This document shows positions 1 to 5,274 of a DNA stretch of 6,128 bases, one piece after another (position 1 is the first letter of the stretch; each line of letters begins with the position of its first letter). A program made the translations under genes and the position numbers. The stretch spans positions 1 through 6,128 of the forward strand of contig CAMWVO010000129.1 in NCBI GenBank assembly GCA_947177695.1, read 5' to 3'. Source of the DNA: an uncultured Clostridia bacterium. Its GTDB lineage: Bacteria > Bacillota > Clostridia > Oscillospirales > Ruminococcaceae. Below the pieces are notes generated by a model that was given only the letters and a program-made list of their open reading frames with translations, did no database searches and was not told where the DNA came from.

Positions 1-126
1 CGTCCTCCAGTAACCGAGTAACAGCGGGACGATTAAAATCCGTGCCAGAAAATCCGTCATCGACGTAAATGTCATAGGTTTTCCAACCTTGCTCCACGAC
101 ATATTTTTCGAGTATTAATTTCTGAA
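1..126 (-). pseudogene. Serine recombinase fragment, 5'-truncated (runs off the left edge)
   Basis: The minus-strand frame reads QKLILEKYVVEQGW followed by YVDDGFSGTDFNRPAV. This matches the end of the resolvase-type catalytic domain of large serine recombinases, in which a run like NQKxxLxxYV is followed by (V/Y)DDGxSGTxFxRP. These enzymes cut and rejoin DNA at att sites of phages, integrative elements and transposons. The segment normally found before it, including the start Met, the YCRxS motif with the nucleophile Ser, and the arginine-rich part, is missing. Upstream of the Q codon near 124 the similarity stops, and an in-frame TGA lies at 139-137. No Met codon or ribosome site precedes the conserved part. 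I see an internal gene piece whose 5' end was lost by deletion or rearrangement. Its 3' part lies outside the window, so whether the rest is intact is unknown. Family assignment is firm from the motif; the call as a broken gene is inference. Confidence 0.75.
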
Positions 127-140
127 AACAGATTTGTCAA
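112..140 (-). promoter_or_regulatory. Near-consensus sigma-A promoter at the recombinase break point
   Basis: The minus strand has TTGACA (140-135), a 17-nt spacer and TAATAC (117-112). The -10 box lies within recombinase-like coding sequence and the -35 box lies in unrelated upstream DNA, so the promoter spans the truncation. It would transcribe the recombinase fragment, but no Shine-Dalgarno plus in-frame start follows within the visible part. It may be fortuitous. Confidence 0.4.
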
Positions 141-199
141 GGGGATTTTCTGTAAAAAAATATGAAACCTATATTTATGTGCCTTTACAGCAACAGCCA

Positions 200-223
200 T
201 GTATGATACATTCGTATCATACA
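200..223. repeat. Perfect 10-bp inverted repeat with 4-nt spacer
   Basis: TGTATGATAC and GTATCATACA flank ATTC. It lies in non-coding DNA between the recombinase fragment and the orphan terminator. No T-run follows on either strand, so it is not a simple terminator. It could be an operator for a dimeric regulator, a recombinase binding site, or an RNA hairpin; the sequence does not decide. Confidence 0.5.
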
Positions 224-257
224 GTTGTGTAGTTCGTTGATATAAAGATATATGTTA

Positions 258-289
258 GCGGTTCAGAAATAATCTGAACCGCTTTTCTT
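258..289 (+). terminator. Strong rho-independent terminator (orphan)
   Basis: A perfect 10-bp stem, GCGGTTCAGA / TCTGAACCGC, with an AATAA loop is followed by TTTTCTT (283-289). The A257-T283 pair extends the stem to 11 bp. The T-tract is on the plus strand only; on the minus strand the stem is followed by TAACATAT. It therefore points at plus-strand transcription from the left, where I find no intact gene. It also sits just past the 3' end of the minus-strand XRE gene and could act there weakly. Confidence 0.8.
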
Positions 290-293
290 GCCC

Positions 294-539
294 CTATTTT
301 ATTTCCTGCTCCAAATCATCAAATTTATCTGTTGAAAAAAATTGACCAAGAGTTATTCCTAAACCGTCACACAAAATTTTTATAGTTGTTATTGAAACAT
401 TGTTTCTGTCTTCACTGAACAAGCTGTAAACTGTCGATGGTGTTACTCCGGATAGATTTGCAAGCTCGTTTGGTTTTATGTTTCGCTCGCTGCATATCTC
501 CTTAAAACGCTGTACAACGGCATTTTTTACATTTGACAT
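294..539 (-). CDS. XRE-family helix-turn-helix transcriptional regulator (81 aa)
   Basis: A small cytoplasmic DNA-binding protein of the Cro/C1 (XRE, HTH_3) family. The whole protein is essentially one HTH domain. Helix 1 covers about residues 5-18 and helix 2 about 22-29 (KPNELANL). The recognition helix is about 33-41 (TPSTVYSLF), followed by the typical tail TIKILCDGLGITLGQFF at 52-68. The length is normal for the single-domain clostridial repressors of this type, which lack a sensor domain. The ATG at 539-537 has a GGGTGA ribosome site 4 nt upstream (549-544). The gene is divergent from the SLOG gene and shares the 119-bp intergenic region with it. That region holds a tandem dyad, which suggests the protein represses itself and its neighbour. 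The family is clear; the target is inference. Confidence 0.9.
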   Translation of the reverse strand: MSNVKNAVVQRFKEICSERNIKPNELANLSGVTPSTVYSLFSEDRNNVSITTIKILCDGLGITLGQFFSTDKFDDLEQEIK

Positions 540-569
540 ATTATCACCCGCTTAAAATAGTATAGTAAT

Positions 570-575
570 ATTATA
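570..575 (-). promoter_or_regulatory. -10 box for the XRE gene
   Basis: Minus-strand TATAAT (575-570) lies 31 bp upstream of the ATG. No good -35 hexamer is found at 16-18 bp spacing; that region is filled by the operator-like repeats (585-610). The promoter is probably weak or dependent on a bound protein. Confidence 0.5.
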
Positions 576-584
576 CGATTTTAA

Positions 585-610
585 ACGCTTTTGCGTATAC
601 GCACTTGCGT
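585..610. promoter_or_regulatory. Tandem 12-bp dyads, candidate operator of the XRE/SLOG divergent pair
   Basis: Two copies of ACGC-NNN-TGCGT stand in direct order, 585-596 (NNN = TTT) and 599-610 (NNN = ACT), separated by AT. The repeat period is 14 bp. Each copy is itself a dyad (ACGC...GCGT), and the junction forms a perfect GCGTATACGC palindrome at 593-602. The second copy contains the plus-strand -35 box TTGCGT (605-610), and the array fills the position expected for the minus-strand -35. Binding of the XRE protein here would block both promoters. The pattern is directly visible; the binding partner is inferred. Confidence 0.65.
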
Positions 611-633
611 AATAAACGAATATATGTTATACT
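605..633 (+). promoter_or_regulatory. Sigma-A promoter for the SLOG gene
   Basis: TTGCGT (605-610), a 17-nt spacer and TATACT (628-633). Transcription would start near 640, immediately before the AAGGAGGT ribosome site at 641-648, giving a very short leader. The TTG of the -35 box is the same TTG that a longest-frame reading takes as a start codon; that codon cannot be on the transcript. Confidence 0.7.
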
Positions 634-640
634 TAGGAAA

Positions 641-648
641 AAGGAGGT
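641..648 (+). promoter_or_regulatory. Ribosome binding site that fixes the SLOG start
   Basis: AAGGAGGT is an almost full match to the anti-SD sequence. It ends 10 nt before the ATG at 659 and lies downstream of the alternative TTG at 605, which it therefore rules out. Confidence 0.8.
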
Positions 649-658
649 AATTTGCAGT

Positions 659-1138
659 ATGAAATCAGCTTGCTTTACGGGACATAGAAATTTGACAGGA
701 GATATATCACAATTAGAAGAACGATTATACAACGTATTGGAAAGAGCAATTACAAATGCGGGTATTACCGACTTTTACAGCGGAGCGGCAATCGGTTTTG
801 ATGAAATATGCTCTAAAACGGTCTTAAAACTTCGTGCAAATTATCCGCAAATCAAACTGCACTTGGTACTACCCTGTCCACCGCAGGAACAGACCGCAAA
901 ATGGAACAAAGTACAGCGGTCAGAGTATATGCGGGTATTGGCAGTCGCCGATACTGTTGAGCAGACCTCGCAATATTACTATAACGGCTGTATGAAAAGA
1001 AGAAACGCCCGACTTGTGGAGCTTGCCGACTGTTGTTTCTGTTTTCTGAATACGGGCAAGTTACGGAGCGGGACGGCGCAGACTGTCAGAATGGCGCTAA
1101 ATAAAAGAATTATGGTAATAAATTTCTTTAAAACATAA
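659..1138 (+). CDS. SLOG-family (DUF1273/YpsA-like) protein, 159 aa
   Basis: A member of the SLOG superfamily (Rossmann-like fold of YpsA and lysine-decarboxylase-like proteins), which is thought to bind nucleotides or nucleotide-derived ligands. B. subtilis YpsA is linked to cell division, but no reaction is established for this type. Visible motifs are FTGHR (6-10), SGAAIGFDE (41-49, phosphate-binding type), YYNGCMKRRNARLVELAD (107-124) and SGTAQTV (137-143), ending in the strand IMVINFF (151-157). There are no membrane segments or signal peptide. It is slightly shorter than typical YpsA but complete from FTGHR to the last strand. I chose the ATG at 659 because AAGGAGGT lies 11 nt upstream and the protein then begins right at the conserved first strand; the in-frame TTG at 605 is inside the promoter. 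It is divergent from the XRE gene and probably controlled by it. The family is confident; the role is unknown. Confidence 0.88.
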   Translation: MKSACFTGHRNLTGDISQLEERLYNVLERAITNAGITDFYSGAAIGFDEICSKTVLKLRANYPQIKLHLVLPCPPQEQTAKWNKVQRSEYMRVLAVADTVEQTSQYYYNGCMKRRNARLVELADCCFCFLNTGKLRSGTAQTVRMALNKRIMVINFFKT

Positions 1139-1227
1139 TATATGTGGTTTATGCAAAATTAAAGTTGTATGTCCTGTTTTTTATTAAAACTGCGACATCC
1201 AAGTTAAAAGCTTGAAGGTTGCAAGGT

Positions 1228-1280
1228 TAAAATTTTAAAACAAAAATCCTCCAAACTTCAAAAACAAAGTCGGAGGATTT
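1228..1280 (-). terminator. Rho-independent terminator of the regulator/glycosidase operon
   Basis: A perfect 9-bp stem is formed by AAATCCTCC (1244-1252) and GGAGGATTT (1272-1280), with an inner ACTT/AAGT pairing. On the minus strand the stem is followed by TTGTTTTAAAATTTT, a good U-rich tail. It lies about 95 bp beyond the stop of the glycosidase-like gene. On the plus strand the following ATTGC is a poor tail, so it may serve the SLOG gene only partly. Confidence 0.7.
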
Positions 1281-1291
1281 ATTGCATAAGA

Positions 1292-1333
1292 ATTTTACTC
1301 ACCAAATACATCGTTTTTTATTTGGCGTAAAAT
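1292..1333. repeat. Long imperfect hairpin in the 3' untranslated region of the operon
   Basis: ATTTTAC-TCA-CCAAATA (1292-1308) pairs with TATTTGG-C-GTAAAAT (1319-1333), giving two 7-bp helices around a small asymmetric inner loop and a 10-nt end loop. It lies between the glycosidase stop codon and the terminator. There is no T-run on either strand, so it is more likely a transcript-stabilising or processing structure, or a binding site, than a terminator. Confidence 0.5.
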
Positions 1334-1374
1334 AATTTTGTGGATTATATTATAATTTTACAAAACAAATAGCA

Positions 1375-2886
1375 TCACAATTTCTGCACTCTGACAGCCA
1401 TAAACTCTCTGCGCGGTAATTCTATTCTGAAATGTCCTTTGAACCGTCCTGCGTTTTCTACTGTCATGTTCCATGTGTCTATGACCTCGGCACAGTAGAT
1501 ATTGTCATTGTCTAAGTAAATATCGCGGAACGACGGGCGCATAATATTGTAATAAAAAAGATGATACCCCGTTTTTTCGGCGATGTGTTCATCTTCGGGA
1601 ACAGCACATATTTCGTCCCATGACATAGCCTTAGCACGCAGTCCGCCTGCGGGGGCGTCTTCCAATATTTCTTTCAGAAACGCTATTCGGGACGTGCTTT
1701 CACCTTTCAGTACGCCGCCGTGCGACCACCATATTACATTATTTTTATCAAGGTAGGTTTCACCGTGTCCCCCGTAACCGCCGCGGCAGGCTGCCTCCCA
1801 GAAACGACGTACAAGCTCCTGTGCGGAAATGTTTCCCCAGCCGTATTGAAGATCGCCCTCATATGCCATTTCATCAATAACAACAGGTTTTCCGTAAATA
1901 TTTCTCCAATCTTTTGTACATTCGGGTGAACGCTGTATACTGCAATGGGTTATCCAAGGTTTAGTGTGATCGTAAAAATCCACACAATTATGTATAGACA
2001 TTAGATGACCGTAAGGGTCGTGCGCTGTAATAATTTTTGCATATTCCTCCCAGTCATTGAGGTCTTTGCTTTTTACAAGGTCGTATTCATTTGCAAGCGA
2101 CCACCACACGTTTCTGTACGCAGAAAGTCTTGCCGTTACATATTTTAAATACAACTCATTTTGTTTTGGTGTCATATCTGAAAATCCCCAGCGATCGTAT
2201 GGGTGGAACAGAATTATATCCGCTTCAATATTGATCCTTCGAAGTTCCGAAATGCAGTACTCTATATGCTCAAAATACTTTGGACAAAAACGTTCAAAAT
2301 TCCAGTTGTTTCCTTCGGAATTGGCGTTGTAATTCCAGAAATTATCCTTTGTAATTACGCTGCTGTCCATAGGTGTTCCCTCATACGGATATGAGCGGGG
2401 TTCTCCGAAATTGTAGTCGTAATGCTTCGGAAATATGCAAAACCGTATTTTGTTGAACGGTGAATTCTTCAAACTATCAAGAGTTTTCGCAATAAGCTCA
2501 TCGCTTTGCAGTTCCCAGACATAACAGGTTGTACCTAACGGATAATACGGCTTACCGTCCGCATATTGAAAGTGGAATTTATTGTGTACCCGTACCTGTC
2601 CGTGATTATTTTCGGTTGGCGGCAAAACAGTAAATTCGCCGCTGAATTCATTGTCCGAAAAGCTTCCGCCGACAGTAAATTTATAGGTCTCCTCAAATGA
2701 GGGCATAAACCTGACCTTGTAAATACCGCCGCCGTCATAAAAACCACTGACGGTCTTGCTCTCAGATTTACTTTCAAAACGTGCGGTTATCGAATGATCA
2801 ACAAATGGATTTCCGTCGGTATTGCCCTCGGCGGAATACTCAAACAGTCCCCATTTTTCAACCTTTTTCGTGTAATTCACTATCAT
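1375..2886 (-). CDS. Cytoplasmic glycoside hydrolase-like protein: DUF5060, apiosidase-like (DUF4038-type) barrel, DUF5605 (503 aa)
   Basis: Likely cleaves glycosidic bonds in oligosaccharides taken into the cell. Residues about 5-90 form a DUF5060 beta-sandwich (KWGLFEYSAEGN, GIYKVRFMPSFEETYKF). Residues about 95-410 form a TIM barrel of the apiosidase-like/DUF4038 type, starting FQYADGKPYYPLGTTCYVW. Residues about 425-503 fit the DUF5605 end domain (last residues EFMAVRVQKL). WWSLANEYD supplies E267 as probable acid/base and VVIDEMAYEG supplies E339 as probable nucleophile, in the arrangement of GH-A clan enzymes; HGETY at 374-378 is another active-site-like motif. No signal peptide or membrane segment is visible. 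The ATG at 2886 has GGAGG 6 nt upstream. It is the second gene of an operon, 35 bp after the sugar-sensing regulator, and its partner across the divergent promoter is a secreted GH43 lipoprotein. The substrate is not known; apiose- or arabinose-containing pectin or hemicellulose fragments are a guess from family and context. Confidence 0.87.
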   Translation of the reverse strand: MIVNYTKKVEKWGLFEYSAEGNTDGNPFVDHSITARFESKSESKTVSGFYDGGGIYKVRFMPSFEETYKFTVGGSFSDNEFSGEFTVLPPTENNHGQVRVHNKFHFQYADGKPYYPLGTTCYVWELQSDELIAKTLDSLKNSPFNKIRFCIFPKHYDYNFGEPRSYPYEGTPMDSSVITKDNFWNYNANSEGNNWNFERFCPKYFEHIEYCISELRRINIEADIILFHPYDRWGFSDMTPKQNELYLKYVTARLSAYRNVWWSLANEYDLVKSKDLNDWEEYAKIITAHDPYGHLMSIHNCVDFYDHTKPWITHCSIQRSPECTKDWRNIYGKPVVIDEMAYEGDLQYGWGNISAQELVRRFWEAACRGGYGGHGETYLDKNNVIWWSHGGVLKGESTSRIAFLKEILEDAPAGGLRAKAMSWDEICAVPEDEHIAEKTGYHLFYYNIMRPSFRDIYLDNDNIYCAEVIDTWNMTVENAGRFKGHFRIELPRREFMAVRVQKL

Positions 2887-2921
2887 ATTTGACCTCCGTA
2901 TAATTATAAATCGCCTTTATA

Positions 2922-5048
2922 TCAGCAAATTCTTTTTCTGTATTGTGCGGGCGAACAGCCAACATTTTGCTTAAATAGTCTCGTAAAATATTTTTCATCT
3001 GCATAACCGCAGTCTTTCGCCGCGGCATAGACACTCATTGAAGTTGTACACAGCAAATAGCAGGCTTTCAGCATTTTTGCATTGATACAGTCCTGATTGT
3101 AGCTTACGCCGAAGCACCTTTTGTATATTAAGCGAAAATGTCCCTCGCTGACGCACAGCTTTCTGCTTACTTCGGAAAGCGTGGGAGTTTTTCGGGGAGC
3201 GAACATTATCCCATTTCTTATATCCATAAGGGCATTGTAGTGCTGAAGAGAGTTTTTTTCAGCCACCCGTGCTGCGTCCTCTTCGGCTATGCGTACCGCG
3301 TTGCCGCAAAGCCGATTTAAACCTTGTTCATCAGGCGCCCCGTGATATTCGGCACAGCTTATCAGTACTTGTCTTTCATCGTATTTTCCGCACATTGCGC
3401 CGTGCAGCATTACCTTAAGCTTATCCTTAAATATATCACGTTTACCCCTGTAAAGAATAAGAAACATGTCCTCATATGCCCGACAGTATATATCGCGTTC
3501 CGTGCAGGTCTGCTTTATCGCTTTTGCCGCTGTTGCTATAATATCGCTTCGGTAATTTTCTCCGTAAAAATACTCTCCGTTTTCTGCAAAGCTTAATTTG
3601 ACTGCAAATATATTGCTTTCTGTATCCGCTGTTTCTATCGTGCGGCGGAATTCACCAAGGTTGTAAAACCCTGTAAGTGAATCGTACAGAGATGAAGCGC
3701 GTTGGCATTGGGCAAGGTAATGGATATCGTTTTTCATGCGCAGAAATTCAAGGGTGTTGGCAACATTTTTATTCCAGTCACGAAAGCTGAAATCATATCC
3801 CGTCGGACAGGAAAATTTCAGCACAGTATATCCAAACAATCTTGTCTGGAAATGAACAGGACTGAAATAGAAGACCGCGGGCTTTTCTCTTGTTTCGTAA
3901 AATGTGGGAGGCAGCTCCGCCTTTCCGAGTCTGATAAGATTACTGTCTGCTCGCTCCTCCGTTATCTTGCAAAAAAGGTACTCCTCTCCCTCAAATTTTG
4001 CGCTGTTCCAAGCCGCATCAAGGCAAAGATACAGTTCCTCCGCATCGTGCAGAAGATAAAAGAAACTGCTGAGTACAGCTGTATATTCCGCCAAGGTGCG
4101 GCAAAGGGTAAGACGGCTTGCAAACTGTGCAACGCTGCTTATTATATCGTATTGCTGTTTAAGCCTTTCTGTGCGGAATTCACCGTTCAAACCGGCGGTG
4201 TTTGTACCGCATGGACAGGTGTTTCCGCTGACAAGCCTTTCCCCAATGTTGGAAGCATAATTTGTTCCAAGCAGCATATTTACAGCGTCCGCGCCAGTTT
4301 TTCGTCTGTTTCGTCGGTAGGAGGTCAGCAGCGGATAGTGGTATATCCTGCCGCCTGTGTGGTCGTATCCTGCCACGGCAAGTTTTTCGGGAATTGATAT
4401 TCCCGCCTCTGCAAGCACATCGCATAAGCCGTACGCCATGAAGTCGTTTGCGCAGACTACCGCCTGCGGCAGAGGAAGCTCTCCGCTGATATAACGGCGC
4501 GCAAGAGCTTCTCCAGAATCGTTCCAGAAATTGCCGTAATAAATCTTGCTGTTATCGAACGGGATACCGTGTTTTTCAAAGGCTTTTTTACAGCCCGAAA
4601 TTCTCATTTCTGTTATGGGGTCGTTTTCACGTCCGCAAAGGAAATCTATATCGGTGCAGCCATGTACGGTTATAAGATGTTCAGTTATTTTCTCCATTCC
4701 GTATTCGTCGTCGGAAAATATGCTTTTAAAGCCTTCAATTTTTCCGTTTATAACAACTGCGGGAAGTTTTGAACGGCGGATCTTTTCTTTAACTTTATTA
4801 AGTATGCCAATATCCATAAAAGCTTCGGCGGTTATTATCGCACCATCGTAATGGCGCGGCTCAAAGAGTGCGTATATAATATTTTCAAAATTAAGCTGTT
4901 CGTCAACGACCCAGTGATTGTAGATGTTTGAATACACCGCAATATCGGTATCTGCGGCAAAGGCAGCTTCCGCAATACCGCCAAGTATCTCTTTCTGTTC
5001 GGCATCGTCAGCTCTTGCGGTTATGACTGCTATTCTTCTGCGCGGCAC
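2922..5048 (-). CDS. Multidomain sugar-sensing regulator: LacI-like sensor, degenerate GGDEF, AraC HTH (708 aa)
   Basis: A one-component transcription factor with an unusual layout. Counting from the GTG start, residues about 4-285 are a LacI/PBP1-type sugar-binding domain (RRIAVITARADDAEQKEILGG; VVCANDFMAYG at 197-207; IPEKLAVAGYD at 219-229). It has no N-terminal LacI HTH. Residues about 290-450 are a less clear region, perhaps GAF-like. Residues about 455-600 resemble GGDEF (YDSLTGFYNLGEF at 455-467), but the signature loop reads RAYEDMF, so diguanylate cyclase activity is unlikely. Residues about 624-708 are an AraC-type double HTH (LSEVSRKLCVSEGHFRLIYKR; AAKDCGYADEKYFTRLFK) ending SPAQYRKR. 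The GTG at 5048 has GGAGG 7 nt upstream; the in-frame TTG at 5087 lies in the promoter spacer. The gene leads the operon with the glycosidase and is divergent from GH43, so control of both is likely. Domain identity is confident apart from the middle region; the ligand is unknown. Confidence 0.9.
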   Translation of the reverse strand: MPRRRIAVITARADDAEQKEILGGIAEAAFAADTDIAVYSNIYNHWVVDEQLNFENIIYALFEPRHYDGAIITAEAFMDIGILNKVKEKIRRSKLPAVVINGKIEGFKSIFSDDEYGMEKITEHLITVHGCTDIDFLCGRENDPITEMRISGCKKAFEKHGIPFDNSKIYYGNFWNDSGEALARRYISGELPLPQAVVCANDFMAYGLCDVLAEAGISIPEKLAVAGYDHTGGRIYHYPLLTSYRRNRRKTGADAVNMLLGTNYASNIGERLVSGNTCPCGTNTAGLNGEFRTERLKQQYDIISSVAQFASRLTLCRTLAEYTAVLSSFFYLLHDAEELYLCLDAAWNSAKFEGEEYLFCKITEERADSNLIRLGKAELPPTFYETREKPAVFYFSPVHFQTRLFGYTVLKFSCPTGYDFSFRDWNKNVANTLEFLRMKNDIHYLAQCQRASSLYDSLTGFYNLGEFRRTIETADTESNIFAVKLSFAENGEYFYGENYRSDIIATAAKAIKQTCTERDIYCRAYEDMFLILYRGKRDIFKDKLKVMLHGAMCGKYDERQVLISCAEYHGAPDEQGLNRLCGNAVRIAEEDAARVAEKNSLQHYNALMDIRNGIMFAPRKTPTLSEVSRKLCVSEGHFRLIYKRCFGVSYNQDCINAKMLKACYLLCTTSMSVYAAAKDCGYADEKYFTRLFKQNVGCSPAQYRKRIC

Positions 5049-5052
5049 TATA

Positions 5053-5060
5053 TCACCTCC
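5053..5060 (-). promoter_or_regulatory. Ribosome binding site that fixes the regulator start at GTG 5048
   Basis: Minus-strand GGAGGTGA (5060-5053) is ideally placed before GTG (5048-5046). The longer frame beginning at TTG 5087 would translate through this site and through the promoter. Confidence 0.85.
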
Positions 5061-5068
5061 ATAGGTAC

Positions 5069-5097
5069 AGTATAGCTTATTTTGCAAACTGTGTCAA
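5069..5097 (-). promoter_or_regulatory. Consensus sigma-A promoter of the regulator/glycosidase operon
   Basis: The minus strand reads TTGACA (5097-5092), a 17-nt spacer and TATACT (5074-5069). The start of transcription is expected near 5062, so the leader before the GTG is only about 14 nt. This is a strong core promoter, so control is more likely by repression or fine tuning than by an absolute need for an activator. Confidence 0.85.
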
Positions 5098-5120
5098 TCA
5101 AAATGTATCTGACATAAAGT

Positions 5121-5156
5121 GCATATTGTGATTAAAAGGTGGATTATCCGCATATT
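5121..5156 (+). promoter_or_regulatory. Candidate regulator half-sites between the divergent promoters
   Basis: GCATATT occurs at 5121-5127 and again at 5150-5156. Between them are GTGATTA (5128-5134) and GTGGATTA (5139-5146). Direct repeats of short half-sites upstream of a promoter fit AraC-type binding, and the block sits just upstream of the GH43 -35 box. These are short AT-rich motifs, so chance is possible. Confidence 0.3.
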
Positions 5157-5161
5157 TGCTA

Positions 5162-5190
5162 TTGCTTTTATTATTTTGCCGATGTATAAT
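5162..5190 (+). promoter_or_regulatory. Promoter of the GH43 lipoprotein gene
   Basis: TTGCTT (5162-5167), a 17-nt spacer and TATAAT (5185-5190). Transcription from about 5197 would give a leader of near 78 nt. TTTGCC or its complement GGCAAA occurs at 5175-5180, 5197-5202 and 5234-5239, inside and downstream of the promoter, and the last two copies can pair as a hairpin in the leader. Confidence 0.65.
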
Positions 5191-5274
5191 AATTTTGGCA
5201 AACAACAGACTCCCGTATATCATTGCAGATAAATTTGCCGTGAAAACAGTAAACCGAATTGAAAGGAGCATTTT

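Larger units (their letters stand above)
1139..1374. other. Gene-free interval between converging genes
   Basis: No coding frame is supported in this AT-rich stretch between the 3' ends of the SLOG gene and the glycosidase-like gene. It holds an imperfect hairpin just after the SLOG gene (arms 1165-1173 and 1194-1202, 8 of 9 pairs). It also holds a short direct repeat (AAGGTTGCAAGGTT, 1215-1228), a terminator hairpin (1244-1280) and a second large hairpin (1292-1333). No convincing T-run terminator for the SLOG gene itself is seen. Confidence 0.6.

Noticed and set aside
72..200. Minus-strand 42-codon frame starting ATG 200 that overlaps the recombinase fragment
   Set aside because: Out of frame with the recombinase motif, no ribosome site, composition typical of chance; no similarity recognised.
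199..240. 13-codon plus-strand mini-frame (MYDTFVSYSCVVR) over the dyad
   Set aside because: Very short, no ribosome site; the dyad explains the sequence pattern better. A leader peptide before the 258-289 terminator cannot be fully excluded, but there is no regulated gene after it on the plus strand.
605..658. 54-nt upstream extension of the SLOG gene from TTG 605
   Set aside because: The TTG is the -35 box of the promoter, and the AAGGAGGT site lies after it, just before ATG 659.
1165..1202. Imperfect hairpin after the SLOG gene as its terminator
   Set aside because: The outer arms pair 8 of 9 but no U-run follows on the plus strand, so it is too weak to call a terminator.
3702..4397. Long plus-strand frame (231 codons) inside the regulator gene
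   Set aside because: Antisense to a clearly recognised multidomain protein, no ribosome site, no recognisable motif; a shadow frame.
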